64,000 nucleotides of DNA from Plumapathes pennacea (Eukaryota; Cnidaria; Anthozoa; Antipatharia; Myriopathidae): NCBI GenBank assembly GCA_964036295.1, contig OZ038472.1:10102068-10166067 (forward strand), in the 5' to 3' direction. The notes under the pieces are model-generated. The model had not been told where the DNA came from. It worked only from the letters and a program-made list of their open reading frames with translations, and made no database searches. The first letter of the stretch is position 1. Each line of letters starts with the position of its first letter. A program made the position numbers and the translations under genes. Shown piece by piece: positions 52,681 to 63,967 of the stretch.

Positions 52681-53940
52681 CGAAAGCCCTGGCTCTTAAG
52701 TCGACCCAATCCCAGAAAGTCAACTCAAGTTTACTGAAAATCAAAGCTTGCATAAAATGCAATTGTGGTGAGTGGCCAAATGGTACTATAACGCCTGGGA
52801 CTAGGCGTTAATAACAAAAGGAATAACTTAATTTCCATTGCTAATAACGCCTGGTCCATGGCGTTAGCGTTTTATGCAACCAAACCTTAGTTCGCAATCT
52901 CCCGATAAAACCAATGCAACATGAATTTCAAATATGAATAATACAAGTGAAACGTTTAGTGTTGCTGGAAGCAGATATTCAAAGTTTGCGGGACACCAGC
53001 CTCTTAGGTCATTCCTGAACTCATAATGCTTACGTTGTTCATGAAGGGTTATTTTGTTTTGTGCTCATATTCTAGGCAACCCGAGGGAGAAAAAGTTTAA
53101 TTTTTCACTAATGAAGCGCTCTTGTCTTGGTCTCTGTCAATCACCAGTGAGTCACGTCTTCCCTGGTGAACCACTTCTTTTATAGCGAGCGCTTCTATTG
53201 ACTAACTTGCTTTTGTTTACATTTGTTTCTACTTTCATGTGAAAACAACATATACAGAATTCAAACATTTTATAGGCATATTTGTGTACATTTTATATAC
53301 TACAGTATGCATATTGTATATATCGTTCTTCCCGAAAAGGTTGTCCTTTTGAAATATAGATACAGGCAATTATATCTATCACGTGACCACTGGTACTGCA
53401 TGCACTGATACATAGCAACACTACTACAGCTGTTACGCAGACAATGTTCGTTTTGTTTCAATTGCAAAGAAGGCTGTTATTTTGTTTGCAGTCAATCTAA
53501 TTGAAATTCAGTAATCTAAGTATATAATGGAGTAAATTTTCGCGGATTTTTTTTTTTTTTTTTTTTCGCCGGAGTTTATTTTCACGGGATTTAATTTTCA
53601 CGAATTGTCGGAAAATCCGCGAAATTCGCGAAAGTAAACTCCCGCGAAAATTTCATGCCACACGGACCTTCTCACTCCTGAGTTCAAAATACAAATTCTT
53701 CTAGCCACTGAAGAACATTGATGAGTTACTTATGTACTGACAATAAATGACTGATACCATCTACATATATTGCCAAATGCCATGTTCTCCGTACATTTGG
53801 AACTTGTGTCTCAGTGAAAGGTTGAAGGAGACATTTTAAGTTGATCATTTTCAGGAATGAAAGGGCTACACCAGAATTTAATGGAATGCTTGTATTTTTC
53901 GAGAAATAGTTTTGCGTCGGCGTGGAAATAAAACGTTTAA
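52681..53940. other. 3' flank of unit C with small repeats
   Basis: There is no further gene. The stretch holds two TAACGCC hairpins (52789-52866), a 12-bp inverted repeat (AAATTTTCGCGG at 53534-53545 with 53642-53653) and a diverged TTAACCC-type MITE (53667-53868). Confidence 0.5.
52789..52866 (+). repeat. Twin hairpins TAACGCC...GGCGTTA
   Basis: TAACGCCT (52789-52796) pairs with AGGCGTTA (52803-52810). TAACGCC (52845-52851) pairs with GGCGTTA (52860-52866). They start about 110 bp after the death-domain stop codon, probably within the 3' UTR. Confidence 0.8.
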
Positions 53941-54351
53941 AGCCTTGACCAAAACGAGATGCAAGTGGCCGCAAGTCCATGCAAGTTTTCAAACTTCCGC
54001 GGACTCGGTTTCGCTTTTGGCCACCCACTTACACGGACCTGTGTCGACTTGCATCGAACTTGAACATGTTTAAGTTTTCATGCAAGTCGACTCAAGTTTT
54101 TCATCTAAAACAGCGAAGAGTGCGTTATCAAAGGCAGGTCTAAACCGAGAAAATTAAAGTAAAAATCTGCTCATTAAGTTCCATCCCAAGCGAGACATCT
54201 GACTCGGATTTTGACTCAGATCAGTAAAAAAAGAAAAAGTATTTACAAAACTTGCATGAGCTTGCATCGACTAGCGTCTTGTTTGGCACCCTTTTGCAAG
54301 TCATTGCAAGTTTAAAATTTGCATCGACTTGCATCTCATTTGGCCAGGGCT
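53941..54351. mobile_element. Harbinger-like MITE ending exactly at the D duplication border
   Basis: The ends AGCCTTGACCAAAACGAGAT and ATCTCATTTGGCCAGGGCT are inverted repeats flanked by TAA on both sides (53938-53940 and 54352-54354), the duplication size and style of Harbinger elements. The C/D homology starts at the right-hand TAA. Confidence 0.85.
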
Positions 54352-55746
54352 TAATGATAAGTCAACTGAAACTCCATGTGGGAAAGCTAAACACCGTTAA
54401 ATAATGTTTTAGAGCATTTAGCACTATGTCAACGTACTCGCGAATTTAACCTTAAAAGTTTAGCTAAAAACGTCTTTCAAACGGAGTTGATAGCTTTCCC
54501 ACATCAGCTGTTAGCTCGCTTAGAGTTCTTTTACACTATAATTTAGTCTGACTAAATACCTGCATGTATATAATATATTCAATACTTTTTGATGCTGTAC
54601 ACAGCTTTGCGTGTGCTAAGTTCGCACATTTCCTAACTTTTTCAAGTAGAGTTGGACCATTGGGTCTAAAGTTTAAACATGTTTTCTTTAAAAAGTTCAT
54701 ATTTTGAAGTAGTATTGTTTCGTGAAAAGTTCATATTTTCCGACTGAAAACATAGCCCCTTCTTACTTACGCTTCAGCGTGCACGAAATTTGTAACTTTG
54801 GATTCACTTTATATGGTACGTTTTAAAGTGCTACATGTAAAAACCTGTTCACAACTACAAAACAGGACTGTAAAAAGGGATTGTTGTATGCTATAAACTC
54901 TGCATGCAAATTACTTTATTTAACAAAGAGACCTCATGGTCTCTTGATTTAACGTACAAAGGCCCGGGCGTACGGCACTGCAAGGTTGCGACAGACCGAA
55001 ACTTTTTCCTGAATAAGTATCTGTCCCACTTTTGAGCTTCAGCGGTGCAGTAGTGCATTTTTTTACTGTCTACATATTAAAGGACTAATGCGATATGTGT
55101 AACTATTAAATTTCTCGTATCCCGCCACTCAAAAATCTCGCTTCCTGTCTTCTCTTCTCCCGTCCCCCGCAGATGTCCCGCTTCCTCTCTCCTCCTGTGT
55201 TCCTTCCACCCCCTGTCATGACCAGACTTAATGAGAACTGTTCCTCAATCAATCAACTTTCAGTTGATACACCAGCGTTCATATATTTACATACTCGGGG
55301 AAACCCCTTCATACCTTTATAGATCTTTTTTTTTTTTCACAAATATTTTGTTGTCAGAGTTTCCCCTTCATGTCTTAAAAGCTGATCAGTTCACACTTTT
55401 TTTCTCAGAATTTTCTACTTTGTCTTCACTAATCATGCTTAGTAGTCCAATAGAAGTCTTTCTGCGAAACAAATGGTCTCTCAGGGGGTTTCCCAATTTT
55501 AAGGGGGGGGGGGGGTTCCCCGTAAATAAGCAAAAAAACAAAACGCAAGCAAAAATAAAGAAACAAACTGGAGACTGCGGAAAGGCTGTTATTAAGCAAT
55601 AAGGTTAGTGCTTCTTGATCTGGCAGTCACCTGGTAAGGGCTGTTTGCCTTGTGCGAAAGCAGTTATACTTTCGCTTTGAATGTCGGATCTCTAAACTAC
55701 ACTGAAATTCAATCACTGTGTTAATTGGGTCACTCCATTAGCTCAC

Positions 55747-55755
55747 TATATAAAA
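55747..55755 (+). promoter_or_regulatory. TATA box of TNFR unit D
   Basis: TATATAAAA, 347 bp before the ATG, conserved in units B and C. Confidence 0.65.
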
Positions 55756-56093
55756 GCTGATTTTCAGACGCGTAAGCAACACTGTTTGTCTAAACTGCTG
55801 AGTTAGAAGCTATGTACGCGACGTTTCCATTTTTGTTACGGGCCTTAAATGCTTTATGTCACAGCTTTTGTCAGCTTCACTGGCTCTTACCGCCGTCGCT
55901 GGTAAAAACTAAGTCAAGTCCTCCGTAAGCCAAGGAGGTATTTTTCTCCCAATGACATGAGCTTTATTTGCATTACGCTATAATTACAGGTATCACGCAG
56001 TTTATCAAGATTTACAAATGAGTAAAAAAACAACTGATGGACTGGTTTGACTAGGTTCAGGACGAGTCGAAGACTTTATACCTCAACAGCACC

Positions 56094-59000
56094 ATGATCA
56101 CCTCAGTCTGGACTATTTTATCAGCGATGGTAAGTGGCGATAATTGAACGCAAGATTTCTGCCCCCTGTGTCAAACACACGTAACTAAAGCATCCTCTGG
56201 CAATGAGCTATCAACTGGTTTTAAAGTGCAAACATGAAATATATTTTCACTGTCCGCTTTATCATGACGAGCCGCACGCCTTGACAACGGCCTTTCGGTA
56301 GGGACAATTTGTCCCCACCGCCCGTGGAGTGCGGTCTGCTTGGTATGAATGACAGAGGTGTAAACTCCAAACCATTAGCACAGTCGGTGTGCTGATAATC
56401 ACTTTGTCCTGAATTAGAAATTGTAATTTTAGCCTGCAATCGTGCTCTGGGGTGCCTTTCTCACTCTATAACAGACGTCGCGCTTATGTGGCGAAAATTA
56501 TCAGTCGGCATCTAACGAAAGAGCGTGATGCCCAGTAAAAAAAATCTTATTAGTTTTCCGCCAGTCACAAACAATGTCATTGATTTGACTTCACTTCCGT
56601 GCAATATTTCCTCACAAAGATTCGTGTCGAAACACGCACTTCCTGAGAAGTTACAGTAACAAAGATTCTGTCGGGTCAGGTAGTCGCCGAAACATTCAAT
56701 GAATGGTTTCTATGTACCGCAATCAAAAAGCTATAATATGTCCGTTCAATCAAAGCCTGTTAAAGTCAGCGAGCTCTTTGCTGTTATTTCACGTTATCGC
56801 GTTTTCTGACTGAATCAGCTGCTGGCAGACAATGTGCCAAATCGAAAATCAATTTTTCTAAATCCGAATTTCAAATTAGATGCTGAAGCCGTTATCAAAA
56901 TCTTACAAGACTGTTTCAAGGCTAGTTATCAGTAAAAGATGTCCCGCGGTATTATTCCAATAAAGGCTCATCCACATCAGGCAACTCTCAACTGTCATGA
57001 AATCAGCATGATAGCATCCAGTTCCTGTTTTAGGAATAGAATTACATTCGCGGGGCATTACATACGTGGGAAGGACAAGAGGCAGGATTGAGAGGGCTAG
57101 CGAATTGCTTGTATAGTGGTATAATCGGTTGAGGGTAAGCTATCGCTATTTCAGTTAATCTGCGAGATTTATTCGGGCCGATTTCCCGTGTGTACGTTCT
57201 GGCCACATGTTTGGTTTTGTGGCCGGATCTTGCTCTATAATTGTTTAGCTACAAATTTCTGGATGGGTAGATATACTAGTTAGATTTGTTTCTTGAAGTA
57301 TGGCTCATAGCTTTAAAAAGTATATGTTGAAGTGATTGTGGCTCTTTTTTGTGTGACGGCCAGATCCGTTCAATCGGTGGTTTTGAGCGAACCATATTAC
57401 TGCGAGATCACCTCGCGAACGAAGCCCAGGGACTTGTCAAAGGTCTAGCCCTCGGCCCGCGTATAGTATTATCTGATCATAACATGGTTACTTGTAAACT
57501 CGCGCAGGCCCAAAGGTTTATATAGTCATAGCAAAAGATTAAGTTTAATTTTCAAAACTCAGTGATCGATGTTTGGACATTGCAGGCAGCTTTATGGAAT
57601 GTATTTTACTCATTGCGGCAAATGGAATGGTTCAAAGCTAAATTAAGCTTTGTTAGGAGAACACAAGACAAAACTCCGGGCAGACTCACACAGAAAGTAC
57701 AAGATAACTAACTCGTACATGGTCGTTTGGGTCTTTGATCAATTACAGGGCGAAGTATTTATAGTTTGATTGAAGTTTTTGTCGAGAACTCTACTGGTGT
57801 TTTCAGTGGTGTTTGGGGGTTTTGAGTTGAACCGCAACCTTGTGCGAAAAAAAGAAAATACCTTGGCTTTCAACCGGCTACTATTACTGCGAAATACTAT
57901 AATTTTGGATATATATTTTACGACTTCGGTTATTACTTGACCCGGCAGAATCTTAGTGCTGCAATGTTCTGAGGAAGTGTGTGTTTCGGCACGAATCTTT
58001 GTGAAGGAACATTGTATGGAAGTGAAGTCAAATTCAGGTAAAATAGTATGTAGCCGTCCAGTTTCAGCAGTCTTCTTGTCGTTGCGATCGTAACTCAAAC
58101 AAAACAAGTAAGATCTCGCCTGTGCGAAGTAAACATATCGGCTTTTTTTGGACCAAATTTCAGCCTTTTGGGATCTTTCTATTAATTACTACCTGACCAG
58201 ACAGAATCTTAGTTGCTGCAATGTTCCCAGGAAGTGGATGTTTCGACACGAATCTTTGTGAGGGAATATTGCACGGAAGTGAAGTCGAAATCAGGTAAAA
58301 CCGTTTTTGTAGTGATTGGCTTTTTTCCAAGACTGATATACGCTTCAATCTTGCGTATCAGCTTATTTTGGCAGGATAAAAAGTTGTCAATTTTAATACT
58401 CGGCGACGGACGGTTACTTTAAATTTGCGCAATAGTTTAGTGTATCAGCCCATTTGTCGAAGAAAAAATGACAAACTTTGAAGAGACTCAAAAAATACAG
58501 CAAAACGGCCCCAAAACTCAGTGAATTCTTGATATCAGGCTTTCACAAAGCAGCTCAGCAGGCTGGCGTTTTCCCACGGGAAACATTCTCACCCCAAGGA
58601 TCGAGGCACTTGCGTGCTGTTTTGTTTACACCTTTGTTCGCCGCAATTAATTGGGATTAAAACAGCTTGGATAGCAACGGATACTTACGGCTCAACCCGG
58701 CTGCGACTCCTCATGGGACTTTCTTTCTAAAATTCATCCATCGAATGTGATCGGTTTCGGTTTCGGTTTTGGTTTCGAATGTGCTACATTTGGGAAATGC
58801 AGCGAGGAGGGAAGGGGGGTGGGATGGATGGGGTATAAGCAGAGAGAGAGTGAGCACCAGTTCCCGGTCTCCTCTGTTTTCAGATCTTGGTTTGCACATC
58901 ATGGCGACGAGTGGACGCATCGCCGACCCGATCACCAATATGCCATTGCCTGAAAACAGATGTCAAACTGGTGGACGTGAAGTCAGGAATTTGTTCGTGC

Positions 59001-62000
59001 TGGCCTTGTCCCACTTGTGAAGAAGGTCAGGGCTTGAGCGTTCTGTGCAATGCGACTGTTTCTGTCGGGACAGACATCGAGTGTTTCGCTTGTGAACTCG
59101 GGAAAAATTTCTCTGAGCACAGAGGCACTGAACAGTGTAAGAGTTGCACTAAATGTCAGGAGAAGGAAGTCGTCCTGGAAGAATGCCGTCCTTCAAAGGA
59201 TACAGTTTGTGGAGGTTGCAGAGATGGTTACTATCGCAGCAACGACACTGCTCGATGCCTTCCCAACTGTGGTAAAGGTGAATTATGCCCTCAGCCAACA
59301 CCGAAATCAAGTACAAGGGCAGTTTTTACTACTGAGGAAATCACTGAATTTATATCAGTCCGTACACGAGAGCAGCCAACATCCTCATTGACTTATGATT
59401 CGCACGGAAATGAGAAGCGTTCTTCGATTCCCCCGCAAAAAGATCGGGGTATCATGGAGCTGGATCAATCCGGTAAACGTGCAGGGTTGATTGTTACCAT
59501 AATCCTTGCTCTCATTTTGCTTTCCATGGTGATGGCATATATAAGGAGAAGGTTGTGTGGAACAATGGCTTCCAACAGGGCATTCTTGCTTTGTCACAGT
59601 GAAACTGAACATCTTAGAGGCCCCCCTAGAGAACAGCTAGGGCCGAGGCCTGGGCCAAACAGGGTGGAAATGAGCTCACTTGCGCAGCTACAAGAACCAG
59701 ATGGTCCTAAAGGTAGGATTTTTGTGCCCTCCTGTTAGATCATAACTATCATTTGAGCCAATACACTACATAAAAGGCTTCCACATTCATTCATATACGG
59801 TACATGTTCAATCAATCTTTATTTCCTTACTAGAAACGACATTCGCAAAGGCCCCACGCCCATGTAATAATCAATTATTGATTATGTATGACATTTCTGG
59901 GTAGAGCTCTCATGTAACCACACATCCCAATATCTTGTAATTGTGAGTGAAGTCAAATGACACTACAGTCAAAGCCCTCTAGCGGACACTCTCATGAACG
60001 GACAGCTCTACTTACGAATGCATTTACGAAACCCATTTAAACTCTAGCTAACTTTTTCAAACTTTGCATTGACACACTCGTATGCAGACAGTTCCAGTTA
60101 CGGACACTTTCTCTGCTTCTTAAGGGTGTCCACTTACAGGAGCATGGCTTGCATGATGTAAGCATAAACAAAAGCTCTACCCACTGCTGTTTAAAGAGTA
60201 CAGTAATTACACTAGAAATACGATAATCGCAGATACCCCTCACTCTGCCATTGATGGGACTTTTACTTTGGTACTCCCAACAAGAGTAGCCTTTGTTTTA
60301 CCGAAATGTTGACTCATGCAATCTTTTGTTCGAAGTCAAGTACTACACGCAAAGGAAGGAGAAAAAGAATGGTGTGTGTTATACTTTTGCGTTGAAAAAA
60401 GAGTCGATTGCGTGACGAAATACGTATTTCCCACGGTCGGCACGTCAAATTAATTCATACAGTCTGCCAAGCACGTTCTCAAAATTTAATACCCAAATTT
60501 TGAAGTTGGTCGGCCGTCGTAGTACGGGAAAAAAGGAACGCTGATTTTCCTATTTTGAATTCATAGGCAGTACAATTAAATAGGTTTCCTGTGCGATTTG
60601 TTTTTACTCTGGACTGCATACTCCAGACTCAGGCATGCATATTTAACGAGCTCAAATTGTTTTGTATGTGAACCCGCTCAAACAGCATGATTTCTCCCAG
60701 AATCAAAGCAAAACTTGAACGGTTTACTTCAAATTATACACGGGCTTCAGACCTAATGATACTTCTAAGGGCTTGTGAACGATTTTTCTGCAATCACCGC
60801 ATGTAAGATTACAGCATTTGTTAAGCCTGGTCCTCACTAGCGCATAAACATAAGCATAAGGATAAGAATAAGAGAGCGACAGTGGCGACATAAGCATAAG
60901 CATAAGCATAAGCATAAGGATCAAACACATCCGCTCCTTCGCTCTCTTATTCTTACGCTTATGCTTATGCTTATGCGCTAGTGAGGACCAGGCTTTACAG
61001 TTTTTGTTTTGACAGAAAAATAAGACATCTGACTAAATCATTCAAGACTCCAAGTTCCGATTGCTCTGAGCGAATACGGTAGCCGAAACTGGCAACAGAA
61101 TCGTATTAAAACAATACTTCGAGGGAAAATGATCAACATACAGATTCTAATACATTCTTGCAGTGATCGAGTTACAAGATACGGGTAGAATATATTTGTC
61201 ACGGCGATTGTTCGATTTCCACTGACTAACCCTTTGTTGCTTGTCCTTTCTGAATAAGTATCTGAGTTTAACACAAACGGCGTCTGAAGCTCCCGATTTG
61301 CTTTCAAGCGCTGTTCCCTTTGCGGAGCCGTTTCTCGGCACGATCCCGTTCATGATGCTGTCGGTTATAACATGTTTGTCGTCTTTTCTCTAGACGTATT
61401 TGGCGCTGTTCGCGGATCGTTTCACGATTTCGCCTTGCCCGTGCCTGTTCCCTTCTCTTTTGAAGACGAGCTTCGCGAGACCGTTCTGTTTCAAGTTTTC
61501 TAGTTTTCAAATTCATTTTCGTGAACGCAGTTCAATTGTTGCTTCGTTCAAATCTTTCTTAAAAACACTGGCGGAGACGTTAATCTATAATCGACAGTGA
61601 TTACGTGATTGCCTTATTAGGACATTGCCTTAGGCACCTGGCCTAAAAGGTCGCATCGCACACACCCACACACGAACATTAGATTTCGAGATGGCGACAG
61701 GCTTGGAGTCTTCAAATGAATGCATTAGAGTCGTGATTATTTCCCTCACTTCGTTCGGGGATTATATAATAGATGTAGGTTGGTCGTGAAAGTTATTCTC
61801 TTTCACACAAAATCATACCATGTCCATTTCACAGTTATTAATTTTGTTCCATAAAATTATACAGAGATGGTCTTTGCACTATGTACATTCATTGGTGAAA
61901 TACTGTATATATATTTCTCAAGTAACTTCTCAAAAGTTTTCAGTTGTTGCATGAGTTACCTGGTACATGTACAAAAGCACAAAATCCCATGCCAGGAAAA

Positions 62001-63375
62001 TACAAGTTCCCTAACCCTATACTCCCCAACATATTGGAAAATTGGAAGTTCCTGTGAGTGGAAATGGAAAAATGCATTATAAATAAACAATAATTCTACA
62101 AAATATTAGACAAATTAGCACATTCTCTACCAATGTAGTTCATACTGTGAGACGAGAAGAACATCAGTTTTGACATTATTTCCTTAAAAAGTCTCATTTC
62201 CCATGTAATATGGCTAAACCAACTCTTCCTAATCACAGAAAGTACTTTTTCCAGTTGGGCTCATGGAAGGGGGAGAAGCTTATTAGACTGAGGGAGGCTT
62301 TTTTTCTATAATCAACCTTGAAGATGGTGGCTTAAAGAGGGAGGGCTACTGTATTATTTGAAAATACATATACATGTAAAAGAAACAAGATAAGAGTGAT
62401 CAGGTCGGTACTCTCTACTATGTCCAAAAACCTTTTCTGGACACAAGTAGAATACTGCTACTAAAATTATTATAAGTGAGAACTTGGTATTGAGGGGTCA
62501 AATAAACTCATAAGCAACCACCCAAAGAGCAGCATGAGTGAGCACTAACTTCCTTGTAGAAACCAGACTTGGAAAACATTGACATAATGTAGTTTAATGT
62601 ATAACAAGGTTGATTTCTTAAAACTCAAGCTGTAATTCACTCATTAAAACTGTGTTATTTGACACTGGTTCTGCATGGCTCAAAGCTGGATCTCACTTAG
62701 AGATTGTGACTTGGGTTCAGCAAAAATAGAAGGGTAAAGGTGTGGGAGAGCATGATTGAAGTGGCAATTCTGTAAGAGAGTTGCATTGTGCTTGACCAAA
62801 GCTGAGCTATAACAAGCTTTACAATGTCTAGCAGTCAAATATGCTAAAAGCTTTTATTCCACCATTGTAATATTATTTTAAAGATAATAATGAATTGCCA
62901 TAATCAAGATATATTGGCACATATCAACATGGTGGGGAGCCACAGAAAGTCTGGTTGACATTTGATCAGTGGTTGTGTAAATATATAATACAGTGTATAT
63001 CTGACAGTACTGTACAACTGATTTTTGCATTTTGTCATTTTTAGCTGGTTGTCCACATGCTGGCAGAGAACAAAATGCAGATGCAGACAATAAAGGATCA
63101 CATTCTATCAGGTAAAAATGCATGTACTGTACAAACCAAACTGCAAATGGCAATAAAGCATGCACATCTTTGATAAAAATTTGTTAATAAGCATTATTAA
63201 AAACTGGACAATGGTTACTGGGTTTCTAGGTTTTTGATTGGTTCCTTGGACATGGGTTATCAGCTCATAACCTGTCTGTGGACAAATATGGTCACTGAAC
63301 ATGTGAGTGACAAAGTACTGTTGAGAAAGTTTTTTTCAGATTTCAAACCTTTTCAGAGTGGCTTGCAAGTCCCAG
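56094..63375 (+). CDS. TNFR-like receptor, unit D: open as far as visible, 3' end outside the window
   Basis: Exons: 56094-56129 (MITSVWTILSAM), 58884-59712, 63045-63111 and 63340-63375; further exons lie beyond 64000. Exon 2 is fully open: the end of the signal peptide (ILVCTSWRRVDA), the cysteine-rich region (CSCWPCPTC; CKSCTKCQEKEVVLEEC; DTVCGGCRDGYY), a Thr/Ser-rich stalk, the membrane segment (AGLIVTIILALILLSMVMAY at about residues 210-231) and the cytoplasmic start (RRRLCGTMASN). Exons 3 and 4 match unit C base for base in length and phase. By comparison with C, two more exons, including the death domain, should follow about 1.3-2.1 kb past the edge. It is the only unit of the four with no break seen, so it is the best candidate for the functional death receptor. 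Confidence 0.8.
56263..58715. mobile_element. 2.45 kb D-specific insertion in TNFR intron 1
   Basis: Units B and C have the unoccupied site (CGCTTTAT...GGACTTTC). The insert starts CATGACGAGCCGCA and ends TGCGACTCCTCATG, imperfect 14-bp inverted ends. Inside, a segment of about 100 bp with CGAAACAC..ACTTCCTGAG / TTTCG.CACGAATCTTTGTG occurs three times: inverted at about 56575-56690, and direct at 57938-58035 and 58190-58295. No transposase is seen, so it is probably a non-autonomous DNA transposon of unknown family. Confidence 0.65.
59966..60143. mobile_element. Tigger/pogo-like MITE, right end deleted (unit D)
   Basis: This is the counterpart of 48094-48279. It lacks the last bases of the element and the following flank, about 40 bp in all. 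Confidence 0.75.
60824..60994. mobile_element. Harbinger-like MITE nested in the Helitron
   Basis: The ends AGCCTGGTCCTCACTAGCGC and its complement are flanked by TTA on both sides (60821-60823, 60995-60997). The interior is an array of the hexamer CATAAG in both orientations, so nearly the whole 171 bp can fold back. Confidence 0.9.
61304..61516 (-). pseudogene. Helitron Rep/helicase N-terminal remnant
   Basis: A 70-codon frame is very rich in Arg, Glu and Gln (RREQARARRNRETIREQRQI, RLEKRRQ). This looks like the charged repeats at the N-terminus of animal Helitron replication proteins. It lies near the 5' end of the Helitron on the same strand, as expected. No Rep or helicase domain follows, so it is a relic. 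Confidence 0.55.
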
Positions 63376-63844
63376 GTGAGACAAAGTCACAACACTAGTT
63401 GAAAAATGAGCAAAGAAGAAATAATTCATGCCTCAAATATTTTTACCTATCAGCAAAGGGAACGAGACAGCACCTTCACTCAAGTTAATACAAGCAGCCA
63501 CTAATCAATCACTTTCTTCGGTTTGCCCCCACGATGTAAAACAGCTTTTCATCATCGCCAACAGTCCCTTCACAAAAGCAACTAAAGTTTTCTTCGTCAA
63601 TTTTCCTTGCTGATGTTCAAGGATCTCTAGCTTCGGTTCTCATTCAGCACAGCCAGTTGTCAGTTTCAAGCAGCATCACAAACGTCACATGGCAAGCAAG
63701 GAAAGCAATTCCCTCAACAATTCGATATTTGTAACTGTACCAATGTCCAAGTGTTTTTGGAGCGAAAGTTAAGTTGTCTTCCGGTCTTTTTTAGCTCAAT
63801 TAACATCATTATGTCACAGTAATTTGTGATCCAGTTTTTAATAA

Positions 63845-63967
63845 AACAATTATTCTATGAGGGCTTGCTGAATATGGAGTGATAAATAACCAACTCGGCA
63901 CGGTGCCTCATTGGTTATTTATTACCTTTATCATTTGATATTTGGCGCACTCTCATAGAATAATTGT
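63845..63967. mobile_element. Palindromic MITE, copy in unit D
   Basis: The arms begin AACAATTATTCTATGAGGG. It is the same element as 50443-50561 with a few differences. Confidence 0.8.

Larger units (their letters stand above)
60212..61773 (-). mobile_element. Helitron, 1.56 kb, in TNFR intron 2 of unit D
   Basis: Read on the minus strand, it begins TCTATTATATAATCCCC (61773) and ends with a short hairpin (CGAT-T-ATCG) followed by TATTTCTAG (60212). It sits between A and T with no target duplication. Unit C has the unoccupied site (about 48374). TC start, hairpin plus CTAG end and A/T insertion are the three marks of Helitrons, which move by rolling-circle replication. It holds a short coding remnant and a nested MITE. 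Confidence 0.85.

Noticed and set aside
53669..54028. Minus-strand 100-codon frame at 53726-54028
   Set aside because: It overlaps the TTAACCC-type MITE and the left end of the Harbinger-like MITE.
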